51,292 nt of DNA from GCA-2697345 sp045565015. Lineage in GTDB: Bacteria; Pseudomonadota; Alphaproteobacteria; Rhodobacterales; Rhodobacteraceae. Positions 18,270-26,910 of the stretch are shown here, piece by piece. Position numbers and translations under genes: made by a program. Positions within the stretch are counted from its first letter, which is position 1; every line of letters starts with the position of its first letter. The stretch covers positions 1 through 51,292 of the forward strand of contig JBJLGD010000010.1 of the NCBI GenBank assembly GCA_045565015.1. Direction: 5' to 3'. The notes under the pieces were generated by a model, which saw only the letters and a list, made by a program, of their open reading frames with translations, had not been told where the DNA came from and did no database searches.

Positions 18270-19394
18270 CTATTCTAAATTTTCAAATAATTTTTTTAAT
18301 AACATCATGCGTGGGATGAGTGAGGAAATAAATAAATGCTCATTTAGAGTGTGAGGACCTACCCCATCGACCCCGAGACCATCTAGAGTTGGAACTTTTT
18401 CTGCTAAAAAACTTCCATCGCTTCCTCCTCCAGTATGCATTCCTACTAGTTCAAATCCTATTTCTTTTGCGTGACTCTTCGCTTTTACATAAAGGTCTTT
18501 ACCCCCTTCTGTGACAGAAAATGGTGGTCTATTGATACCACCCTTTACTTTTACTTGTATGCCATCTTTTTTATAGTTTAATGCCATTAATTTTTTTTCA
18601 ACTTCTTCTGCTAAATTGGAATTTTCTATTCTTAGATCAATGGAGCTTTCACAATAGTCAGGGATAGTATTATCCGCTGTACCGCCAATTATCTTTCCAA
18701 CGTTAAGTGTTATACCTCGTTCATAATCTGTTAAGGATTCTATATATAAAATTTGCTTAGCCATTTCTTTGATGGCACTTATACCTTGCTGATGGTTAAC
18801 GCCCGAATGTGCGGCGGTACCTTTAACAGTAATTTTGTATCGACCTACACCTCTTCGACTGGTAACAACCTTTCCTCCGTTGCGCGCTGGTTCTGTGACC
18901 AACACATACTTTGCCATACTTCCTGCGTTCTCTATTAGATTTCTAGAAGTTGGACTTCCGACTTCTTCGTCTGAAGTAAAGAGAATATGAACAGGTAATT
19001 TTGGCAGTTTAGAAGACTCAGATATCAACTTTAGGGCTATGAAAGCCAAAAAAGCCCCACCTTTCATATCCAGTATTCCTGGTCCCTTTACGGTATCACC
19101 ACTGATTACAAAATTATTGTTTCCAAAGCTACCGTGAGGATGCACGGTATCCATATGCGAAAGAACTAGTATTCCTGGTTTTTCAAAATCATTGTCATAA
19201 CCCCAATTTGATCTTATCGATAGATGATCTCCAAAACCATTTGTTCCAGCGATACGTTGAACATGAAAGCCTATACTTAACCAATTTTTTTCAGCGAGAG
19301 TCATTACCTTATTTACGGCATCTGCATCCGAGGTTGGGCTTTCCGTTTCTACCCAAGGTTTTAACCCTTCTAAAATTTCATTCTCAGTTATCAT
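18270..19394 (-). CDS. M20 family metallopeptidase (glutamate carboxypeptidase-like)
   Basis: This is a zinc amidohydrolase of 374 residues, the usual length for carboxypeptidase G2-like M20 enzymes. The metal ligands are seen in LSHMDTVHPHGSF (His/Asp), GPGILDMKGG (bridging Asp), TSDEEVGS (general-base Glu and ligand), VTEPA and the late GPHTLNEH. The dimerisation-domain motif GTAAHSGV is present. It lies directly upstream of ggt on the same strand (38 bases between the M20 stop and the ggt ATG), so the pair could break down gamma-glutamyl or N-acyl peptides together. The specific substrate is unknown. Confidence 0.88.
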   Translation of the reverse strand: MITENEILEGLKPWVETESPTSDADAVNKVMTLAEKNWLSIGFHVQRIAGTNGFGDHLSIRSNWGYDNDFEKPGILVLSHMDTVHPHGSFGNNNFVISGDTVKGPGILDMKGGAFLAFIALKLISESSKLPKLPVHILFTSDEEVGSPTSRNLIENAGSMAKYVLVTEPARNGGKVVTSRRGVGRYKITVKGTAAHSGVNHQQGISAIKEMAKQILYIESLTDYERGITLNVGKIIGGTADNTIPDYCESSIDLRIENSNLAEEVEKKLMALNYKKDGIQVKVKGGINRPPFSVTEGGKDLYVKAKSHAKEIGFELVGMHTGGGSDGSFLAEKVPTLDGLGVDGVGPHTLNEHLFISSLIPRMMLLKKLFENLE

Positions 19395-19520
19395 AAGAGA
19401 CCTCTAATATTAATATATAAAAAATATATATTTTTATTTAAGAAAGTATATAATAAATAAATACAATGATAAAAATTTATATCTAGAACCTGATACTCTT
19501 TTAAAATGGGCGGTACTATA

Positions 19521-20912
19521 ATGACACGAGCTAGAGCAATAAATAACTCCTATGAATATTTTGATACAGGTGATTTCGAAAAGGATTTGGCTAAATTAGT
19601 TAAGATACCAAGTCAAAGCCAAATACCGAGTGAAGTCAGTTCATGTGAAAAATATCTTAAAAAGGCTATGATACCAAAATTTCATGAAATGGGTTTCCAA
19701 ACCAAAATTTATGAGAACCCAATTAAGAATATCGGTCCGGTCCTTTTAGCAACCAGAATTGAAGATCCTAATTTAACAACTATTCTAGGATACGGGCATG
19801 GTGATGTAATTCTTGGGCTTGATGATCAATGGACTAAAGGTAATGGCCCTTGGAATGCTACGAAAGATGGAGATATCCTCTACGGCCGTGGAACAGCGGA
19901 TAATAAAGGTCAGCATTGGATAAATATGAGCGCGTTATCAACGGTTTTAAAGGTAAAAGGGAATCTAGGTTTTAATGCTAAGTTTATAATTGAAACCGGT
20001 GAGGAAAATGGCTCAAAAGGTTTAAGAGAAGTAATAGAATCGGATATGGCGTCCTTTTCTGCTGATGTTTTCATAGCTTCGGATGGCCCCCGCGTTAAAC
20101 ACGATTGGCCAACTATATCGTTAGGAGCAAGGGGAGCAATAAACTTTGATCTTACATGTAACTTACGAAAAGGTGGCCATCATTCGGGAAACTGGGGAGG
20201 AGCGTTGGTTGATCCAGCAATTGTTATATCACAGGCAATCTCTTGTATAACAAGTAAAACTGGAGAACTCAAAGTTTTCGATTGGAGGCCAGAAAAACCA
20301 TCCTTAAAAGTACGTGAGTTATTGAAAAATATAGAATTAGACTCTGGGCCAGATGGACCTACTCCAGATCCGAATTGGGGCGAACCTTCTTTTTCACCCG
20401 CAGAGAACGTTTTTGCATGGAATTCTTTTTCAGTGCTAGCAATGACATCAGGAAACCCTAACAATCCGGTTAATGCTATTGCTCCTACTGCTAGGGCGCA
20501 TTGTCAACTTAGATATATCGCAGGAACCAATGTTGATAATGTTGTTCCATCTCTTAGAAAACATTTAGATGATAATGATTTCAATATAGTTAAGATAGAA
20601 CAACCTCCAAAAGAGAATAGAGGTGGATTTATGGCAAGTAGAACCGAAATAGATAATCCCTGGGTTCAAATTGTTCAAAACTCTATTGAAAAAAGTGCTG
20701 GCAGAAGTCCAGCGATTTTACCGCAAATGGGAGGTTCAATTTGTAATGATCTTTTTACGGACCTACTCGGTATCCCTGCAATTTGGATTCCACATTCCTA
20801 TTCGGGATGTTCGCAGCATGCTCCAGATGAACATGTAATACTACCTGTATGTCGGGACGCACTAGGTCTAATGACTGGGCTATACTGGGATTTAGGAGAA
20901 GTAGAGAATTGA
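19521..20912 (+). CDS. M20 family metallopeptidase, tandem copy 1
   Basis: This zinc-dependent amidohydrolase/dipeptidase has ~463 residues. The motifs are GYGHGDVI (metal His/Asp), YGRGTADNKGQH (bridging Asp), ETGEENGS (catalytic Glu-Glu), FIASDGPR, and NLRKGGHHSGNWGG from the lid domain. SGCSQHAPDEH near the end supplies the last His. The reading frame also has an ATG at 19506, five codons earlier; neither has a strong ribosome site. Its stop overlaps the start of a close paralogue, indicating tight co-expression. It is transcribed away from the M20-ggt pair across a 110-bp AT-rich divergent spacer. Confidence 0.9.
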   Translation: MTRARAINNSYEYFDTGDFEKDLAKLVKIPSQSQIPSEVSSCEKYLKKAMIPKFHEMGFQTKIYENPIKNIGPVLLATRIEDPNLTTILGYGHGDVILGLDDQWTKGNGPWNATKDGDILYGRGTADNKGQHWINMSALSTVLKVKGNLGFNAKFIIETGEENGSKGLREVIESDMASFSADVFIASDGPRVKHDWPTISLGARGAINFDLTCNLRKGGHHSGNWGGALVDPAIVISQAISCITSKTGELKVFDWRPEKPSLKVRELLKNIELDSGPDGPTPDPNWGEPSFSPAENVFAWNSFSVLAMTSGNPNNPVNAIAPTARAHCQLRYIAGTNVDNVVPSLRKHLDDNDFNIVKIEQPPKENRGGFMASRTEIDNPWVQIVQNSIEKSAGRSPAILPQMGGSICNDLFTDLLGIPAIWIPHSYSGCSQHAPDEHVILPVCRDALGLMTGLYWDLGEVEN

Positions 20913-22339
20913 CTCACTCTACCCCAGATTTACAGCAAGTAATTATTCACGCAGAAAATGCTTTTGATGATCCGGACGAGTATTTTAAAAATCTTTCAAA
21001 ACTTGTTGCATTTAAGACTGAAAGCCAGATCTCAGCGTCGCTTCCTATTTTATTTGACTATTTGAAACGAGGTGTTGGTCCCCTATTTAAAGAGTTGGGG
21101 TATCATATAAAAATTTTTGAGAATCCTATTATCGGTGCTGGTCCTGTAATGCTTGCTGAAAGAAATGAAGGCTCGCAATTTACGGTTGTTGGATATGGCC
21201 ATGGAGACGTAATACACGGACAAGATGGAAAATGGGATAATGATAGAAACCCCTGGAGGTTAAGCTTTGAGGGTAATAAGGTTTACGGAAGAGGAACAGT
21301 CGACAACAAAGGTCAACATCTTGCTCATTTAACTGCCCTTAAATCTCTTATCAAAATGAAAGATAAATTAGGCTTCAATCATCGGTTTATTATTGAAATG
21401 GGTGAAGAAAATGGCTCAAGGGGTTTTCGAAAACTAGTACAAAATAATTTAGATTACTTCTCTGGAGATGTTTTCTTTGCGTCGGATGGGCCTCGAACAG
21501 AGATAGAAAGACCAAATATTACCTTGGGGAATCGTGGAGTTCTAAACTTTGATCTTGTTTGCAACTTAAGAGAAGGAGGACATCATTCGGGTAATTGGGG
21601 AGGATTACTATCAAATCCAGCCATAATTTTAGCAAATGCAATCTCCAGCATAATAGACTCCAAGGGTTCGCTAAAGGTAGATGGGCTCATGGTTAAGCAG
21701 ATACCAGAGAATGTTAAAGAGGCATTAAGAGGGCTAAAAAGAGAGGGAGGACCAAATTCACCAGAAATAGATTTAACTTGGGGGCCTACAAATCGATCAA
21801 GTATTGAAAAGGCGACTGCTAGCAATACATTTGAAGTTCTAAATTTCAGTGCAGGTGATCCACTACATCCAGTCAACGCCGTACCACCTTTTGCCAAAGC
21901 TGCCTGTCAAATCAGATTTGTTATGGGTACTAATTTAAAAGACATTATTCCTATTTTAAGAACACATTTAGATAAGTTTAATTTTGAAATAGTCGAGATT
22001 ACTGATCCTTCACAATCAAATAGTATATCTTTTGAGGCGAGTAGAACTGATCCAAACAGTCCTTTTCCACAGTGGGCTTCATCTATCATATCCAATGTTG
22101 CTAAAAATGATTGTGGTATTTTACCAAATTCTGCTGGATCCAACATGACCGAAGTCATTCAATATGATTTAGACATCCCTATTGTGTGGCTTCCATTAAG
22201 CTATACAGGATGCTCTCAGCATGCTCCAAATGAGCACATGTTAAAACCACTAATGCGAGAAGGTATAGCTTTGGTTACCTCAATTTATTTTCATTTGGGA
22301 GAGAAAAGCTCTCAATCTTTTTTAAAAAACAGATCTTAA
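20909..22339 (+). CDS. M20 family metallopeptidase, tandem copy 2
   Basis: This 476-residue paralogue of the preceding gene has the same landmarks: GYGHGDVIHG, GRGTVDNKGQH, EMGEENGSRG, LREGGHHSGNWGG and TGCSQHAPNEH. TTG at 20909 is proposed as the start, overlapping the upstream TGA (TTGA), with AGGAGAAG eight bases ahead; this gives MTHSTPDLQQ. Two tandem, translationally coupled but diverged copies suggest either partner subunits or a split in substrate range. An AT hairpin at its stop separates it from the convergent flavin-enzyme gene. Confidence 0.9.
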   Translation: MTHSTPDLQQVIIHAENAFDDPDEYFKNLSKLVAFKTESQISASLPILFDYLKRGVGPLFKELGYHIKIFENPIIGAGPVMLAERNEGSQFTVVGYGHGDVIHGQDGKWDNDRNPWRLSFEGNKVYGRGTVDNKGQHLAHLTALKSLIKMKDKLGFNHRFIIEMGEENGSRGFRKLVQNNLDYFSGDVFFASDGPRTEIERPNITLGNRGVLNFDLVCNLREGGHHSGNWGGLLSNPAIILANAISSIIDSKGSLKVDGLMVKQIPENVKEALRGLKREGGPNSPEIDLTWGPTNRSSIEKATASNTFEVLNFSAGDPLHPVNAVPPFAKAACQIRFVMGTNLKDIIPILRTHLDKFNFEIVEITDPSQSNSISFEASRTDPNSPFPQWASSIISNVAKNDCGILPNSAGSNMTEVIQYDLDIPIVWLPLSYTGCSQHAPNEHMLKPLMREGIALVTSIYFHLGEKSSQSFLKNRS

Positions 22340-22351
22340 GTTTCTGTTTTT
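22325..22351. terminator. AT-rich bidirectional terminator-like hairpin
   Basis: AAAAACAGA (22325-22333) and TCTGTTTTT (22343-22351) are perfect inverted repeats with a 9-base loop that contains the M20 stop codon. Both strands give a stem flanked by A and T runs, fitting its position between convergent genes. Confidence 0.5.
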
Positions 22352-22358
22352 ATATAAA

Positions 22359-23432
22359 TTAATTAAATCTTTCAGCTCTTTGATATTGAGGAGGAATAGA
22401 GGATGAGGCGTTAAGTGCTTTAGCAGCCCTCCATGTCCAACGAGGGTCTCTAAGAAACTCCCTTGCCAACGCAATCATATCGGCTTGGCCTGTTCGAATA
22501 ATTGAGTCAGCTTGTACAGGTTCAGTAATCATTCCAACGGCAATCACATTTGCACCTACTTCTTTACGAAGGTGAGAAGCTAAACTTGTTTGATAAGCAC
22601 TACCCAAAGGAACTTGCTGTTTTAGCGAAATGCCACCACTTGAAACATGAACGGAATCACAACCGTTTTCAATTAATAATTTACTGAACGCTGTAGTTTG
22701 CTCAAGATCCCAACCACCATCGACCCAATCGGTAGCGGATACTCTCATAATAAGTGGAATTTCTTTTGGTAGAACTGTTTTAACCGCCTCTAAAACCTCA
22801 AGTGGAAACTTAACACGGTTATCAAAAGAACCTCCATAAGCATCTATTCTTTCATTACATATTGGTGAAAGAAACTGATGAAGTAAGTACCCATGAGCAC
22901 AATGGAGCTCTACAGCATCGACACCCATCCTTATAGATCTTTCAGTAGATTCAACAAATTTCCTAATTATTCTTTTCATTCCTGTTTGATCTAACTCTTC
23001 AGGAGTATGCCAATCCTCTGCAAACTTATTCGGCGATGAGCTGTAAGTTAACCAACCATCAGATTCGGGTAGAGCATTCCCTCCTTCCCATGGTCGTTGA
23101 GATGAAGCCTTTCTCCCTGCATGAGCCAGTTGAATAGCAATTTTACTGTGACCTACAGATTTACAGAAATCGATTACTCTTTTCATTTCTTTTTCATTTT
23201 CGTCAGAGTAAAGACCTGTGCAGCCATGGGTTATTCTACCCTCTTGTTCTACAGCGGTTGCTTCAATTGTGATTAATCCAGGCCCGCCCATCGCAACCTG
23301 CCCCAAATTCACAAGATGCCAGTCAGTCATTGTACCAGAAACGGCTGAATACTGGCACATTGGGGCAACATTAATACGGTTTTCTAAGACTAAATTTCCA
23401 ATTGAAATTTTATCAAAAAGGCCAACAGACAT
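22359..23432 (-). CDS. NADH:flavin oxidoreductase, old yellow enzyme (YqjM/NamA-like)
   Basis: This is an FMN-dependent ene-reductase that reduces activated C=C bonds with NAD(P)H. The 357-residue product has APMCQYSA, with the Cys and Tyr that mark the YqjM-type subgroup. It also has LAHAGRKAS, the active-site pair in HCAHGYLLHQFLSP and the signature YGGSFDNR. The ATG at 23432 was chosen over a TTG five codons earlier because GGAGAG lies just before it. It is convergent with the M20 pair and diverges from the FAD oxidoreductase gene. The physiological substrate is unknown. Confidence 0.92.
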   Translation of the reverse strand: MSVGLFDKISIGNLVLENRINVAPMCQYSAVSGTMTDWHLVNLGQVAMGGPGLITIEATAVEQEGRITHGCTGLYSDENEKEMKRVIDFCKSVGHSKIAIQLAHAGRKASSQRPWEGGNALPESDGWLTYSSSPNKFAEDWHTPEELDQTGMKRIIRKFVESTERSIRMGVDAVELHCAHGYLLHQFLSPICNERIDAYGGSFDNRVKFPLEVLEAVKTVLPKEIPLIMRVSATDWVDGGWDLEQTTAFSKLLIENGCDSVHVSSGGISLKQQVPLGSAYQTSLASHLRKEVGANVIAVGMITEPVQADSIIRTGQADMIALAREFLRDPRWTWRAAKALNASSSIPPQYQRAERFN

Positions 23433-23521
23433 AAAAACTCTCCACAAATATATTTTTAAGTATTTACTTATTAATTCCGATAAAAGTAAATCAGAAATTC
23501 AAAAAAAATACATAAAAAGCT

Positions 23522-25090
23522 ATGGCAAAATCTAATCCATACTATTATCTTTTTTTTGACGTATTGTTTTGGAGATACATCTTGGTAAAATATAACAACT
23601 CTAAATTAGTAGAACATGAAACACTTATCCAGGAAGATTTTAAAAGATTAAACTACCCGGTCAAAAATTGGGTTCCAAGTTTTATTGGACCAAATAACAA
23701 ACCAGTTATTGACGTTCTCATAATTGGTGGCGGCATGAATGGATTAGCTGCCGCTTTCGCTTTAAGGTGTCAGGGTATCCAAAATATCTGTCAAGTTGAT
23801 CAAAAAGAGTTTGGTCAAGCTGGACCATGGTTAAATTTTGCCAGAATGGAATATCTTCGATCACCGAAGCATTTAACAGGACCAGCCCTAAATATTCCAA
23901 ATCTAACTTTCCGAGCATGGTGGGAAGCAAAAAATTCAAATGTTAAATGGGAGAAATTAGGATTTATTAAACGTGAGGAATGGGCAGAATATTTAGAATG
24001 GTTTGAAAAAATAACAAATTCAAAAATCGAGTATAATACCAAGGTCACCAATATTGATTTTGTTAAACTTAAAAGCACTGAGAAGCATAAACTTCGAGCG
24101 TGTTACCGTGTTAACACAAAAAATACCAAAGATACCAACAGATTATCGACAGAACCTGTTACCAATGACCCAATCTACGCTCGATATATAGTACTAGCAA
24201 ATGGACGAGAGGGACTCGCACAACCCAGAGTTCCAAAGGTTTTTAAAAATATAAAATCAAAAAATATTTTCCATTCATCAGAAAAAATTAACTTTTCCTT
24301 TTTTAAGAATAAAAGAGTTTTTGTTGTTGGCGTAGGAGCCTCTGCATTAGATAATGCCGCATGTGCGGCCGAGGCTGGCGGTTCTGTTACGGTTATTGCT
24401 AGAGCCCCTAAAATGCCATTGTTGAATAAAATGAAGAACACCGTTTATCCTGGTTTCGCCGAAGGTTTTCATGCGCTTGAAGATATCGAAAAATTAACGT
24501 GGATTACCCATATTCAAAATGAAAGAATAGCTCCACCAAAACACACCGTAGAAAGAGTAGAAAAACTAGGAATAGAGCTAATCTTAGGAAGTGAAGTATA
24601 TGACATTAAAGAAGTAGAGAGAAAGTTTGAATTAACTATTTCTACTTTTAAAAGTAAAACAAAAACCTTTGCAGATTTTATAATACTTGGAACGGGATTC
24701 GTAATTAATCTCAAAAAAATACCAGAGTTAGAAAGTTTTTCCAGTAATATTTTACTATGGAAAGACATTTTAAAAAGTTATAAAAAAGGAGGCTCAAGTG
24801 TTATTGAGATGTTAGAATTCCCTTACTTAGGGAAAAAGTTTGAATTCAAATCAAAAGAAGTTTCAAAACAAAATCATCTTAAAAACTTTCGTTGTTTCAA
24901 TCACGCAGCTCAACTATCTTTAGGAAATTTGGCAAACGACATACCTCATAGTAACGAGGGAGCACAACGTCTAGCAAAAGGTATTTCTGAAGATTTATTC
25001 GAAGAGGATAAAGCTATTCATTTTAAAAATTTAAAAAATTACAACGAGTTAGAAATAACTGGCTCTGAATGGTCACAAATTCCAGACTAA
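23522..25090 (+). CDS. FAD/NAD(P)-dependent oxidoreductase (flavin monooxygenase-like)
   Basis: The 522-residue product has an FAD-binding Rossmann motif, VLIIGGGMNGLAAAF, at about residue 66. A second dinucleotide-binding motif, VFVVGVGASALDNA, lies near residue 263, the two-site layout of flavin monooxygenases and related NADPH-dependent hydroxylases. WLNFARMEYLRSPKH and IILGTGF are also typical. The N-terminal ~55 residues before the first motif are poorly conserved, so the true start may be later than 23522. The substrate is unknown; N- or C-hydroxylation of a small metabolite is possible. Its stop overlaps the stop of the convergent hyuB. Confidence 0.8.
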   Translation: MAKSNPYYYLFFDVLFWRYILVKYNNSKLVEHETLIQEDFKRLNYPVKNWVPSFIGPNNKPVIDVLIIGGGMNGLAAAFALRCQGIQNICQVDQKEFGQAGPWLNFARMEYLRSPKHLTGPALNIPNLTFRAWWEAKNSNVKWEKLGFIKREEWAEYLEWFEKITNSKIEYNTKVTNIDFVKLKSTEKHKLRACYRVNTKNTKDTNRLSTEPVTNDPIYARYIVLANGREGLAQPRVPKVFKNIKSKNIFHSSEKINFSFFKNKRVFVVGVGASALDNAACAAEAGGSVTVIARAPKMPLLNKMKNTVYPGFAEGFHALEDIEKLTWITHIQNERIAPPKHTVERVEKLGIELILGSEVYDIKEVERKFELTISTFKSKTKTFADFIILGTGFVINLKKIPELESFSSNILLWKDILKSYKKGGSSVIEMLEFPYLGKKFEFKSKEVSKQNHLKNFRCFNHAAQLSLGNLANDIPHSNEGAQRLAKGISEDLFEEDKAIHFKNLKNYNELEITGSEWSQIPD

Positions 25091-26910
25091 CGTTTAAAGT
25101 GCTCAACTCTATCCTCCGGCGCATCGTAAAAGTGTTTCCGGTGAAACATTTTCTGAGACCGAGAGGCAGATTCCCTCACCTTAAGTGTCTCACTTTCATT
25201 TATTTCTCTCTCGCTTTTTTGTAGAACTACCCCGTAATCTTTAAGTGCACTTTCTTTAGATACCTTACCGTCCATTACATCGTTTAACACGTCTGAAGGA
25301 CAACGATCATAGGGAGAACCCCATCCTCCACCACCAGGAGTGATAATTCTAATGAGGTCGCCACACTTAAGTACATTGCCGTCACCCAGTGGCTTTAATT
25401 TTTTTGGAGAATTAGTATCAGGGTTAATAATAACTTGTCCCCCTGCTCCGTTTAATCCTCCATTAACTCCAAACGCAGGATAACGGCAGTTATCAATTCG
25501 TGTTCCAAGTACCATCTCATCTAGTAAAACTCTAATATCACGAATTATACCGCAACCACCTCGATATTTTCCAGGACCACCTGAGTCAGGATGAAAAGAA
25601 AAACTCTCAATTTCGATACCAAACTCCATTTCAGCGAATTCAATAGGATAATTTTCTTGCGCCACGTAATAAACGGCGTCTAGACCATCTGCAAAATTAC
25701 GGGCGCCGTAACCCACTGAAAGTCCCTCAATACATAATTCTTCTCCCTTGTTAGGCGATTTTCCACGCAAGTAATATAATACATAAACACTTGACGCCGC
25801 AGATGCATTACCATTAGTGGCTTGAGCTAAAGTGCCAAATAATGATGTATTCACTCTAAACATTGAGTGTGATCTTAAGCCTAAGGGGGCTGGTGAGTCT
25901 GGATTCAATAAGCTACCTGATCGTGTTTTAACATGCTTAACAGCACGTTGAAAACCTGCGTTCATTACTATATTTGGATTATCCTTTGTTAAAAATAATC
26001 CCAACATAAATTTAGGAACACTACTATGCATGACAAAATTTATAGGTCCTTTAGCCTGCTGCTCTGTTTCAGAGAAATCTAACGTTAATTCACCTTTTTC
26101 AGATTTCATTTTTAGATCAATGTAATAGCTAGTGTCGGTTACGGCATCACTGTCAATCCTGTCTCTGAATGACCATTCACCGTCAGGAATGCTCTTCTCA
26201 ATTTCAGACTTAACTGCAAACTCACTTTGACTAATAATTTCCTCGAAAGCATGCTCCAAGCTACTCCCACCATATTTAGAAATTATAGATTCAACTCTTT
26301 GTTTTCCAAGCTCGCATGCAGCCATTATACTATTTAAATCTCCTTCTAACAGATCTGGAAATCTAGAGTTTTGTGTAAAAATTCGAAAGACTTCTTCATT
26401 TCTGACTCCGTTACGTACAATTCGAACTGGAGGAATCATTATACCTTCTTGAAATACCGAAGTTGCTGATGGGCTTATCGACCCAGGTACGGAACCGCCA
26501 ATATCCCACAAATGCCCCCAACACTCAACAAAAGCTGTAAGTCTATCAGAGGAAAAGACCGGCATGATAAATACCATATCTGGCAGATGGCTTACAGCTC
26601 CCTTCGTATAATATGGATCGTTGTACCAATATATATCACCATCGAGCATCGTTTCGATCGGGTAAGTCTCTAAAACAGAATCTAAAAGATTTCCAGCTAA
26701 AGTTAAGCTTGTCGAAACAACCAACTCACCATCTCGACTCAAAATAGCAGTAAAAAAATCCTTTTTCTCACGAATAAAAGGTGACATTGAAGTACGCGTT
26801 ATTAAGGCTTCCATTTCCCTTCGTGCGCCAGTTAATGCTCCTTTAATAAGCTCAAATCTAATTTGATCCTTCGCAGACACACGAAATGCTTTAATTGATC
26901 TATTGGTCAT
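25087..26910 (-). CDS. hyuB: hydantoinase B/oxoprolinase family protein (pair 2)
   Basis: This is the B subunit of an ATP-dependent amidohydrolase of the hydantoinase/5-oxoprolinase/acetone-carboxylase-related family. The 607-residue product has TRTSMSPFIREKKDFFTAI, DIYWYNDPYYTKGAVSHLPD (metal and substrate region), HPDSGGPGKYRGGCG and RIITPGGGGWGSP, all family landmarks. The ATG at 26910 overlaps the 3' end of hyuA if that gene is read through its internal TGA. A longer frame from 26940 lacks support. It presumably forms a complex with the HyuA encoded upstream; the ring substrate is not known. Confidence 0.93.
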   Translation of the reverse strand: MTNRSIKAFRVSAKDQIRFELIKGALTGARREMEALITRTSMSPFIREKKDFFTAILSRDGELVVSTSLTLAGNLLDSVLETYPIETMLDGDIYWYNDPYYTKGAVSHLPDMVFIMPVFSSDRLTAFVECWGHLWDIGGSVPGSISPSATSVFQEGIMIPPVRIVRNGVRNEEVFRIFTQNSRFPDLLEGDLNSIMAACELGKQRVESIISKYGGSSLEHAFEEIISQSEFAVKSEIEKSIPDGEWSFRDRIDSDAVTDTSYYIDLKMKSEKGELTLDFSETEQQAKGPINFVMHSSVPKFMLGLFLTKDNPNIVMNAGFQRAVKHVKTRSGSLLNPDSPAPLGLRSHSMFRVNTSLFGTLAQATNGNASAASSVYVLYYLRGKSPNKGEELCIEGLSVGYGARNFADGLDAVYYVAQENYPIEFAEMEFGIEIESFSFHPDSGGPGKYRGGCGIIRDIRVLLDEMVLGTRIDNCRYPAFGVNGGLNGAGGQVIINPDTNSPKKLKPLGDGNVLKCGDLIRIITPGGGGWGSPYDRCPSDVLNDVMDGKVSKESALKDYGVVLQKSEREINESETLKVRESASRSQKMFHRKHFYDAPEDRVEHFKR

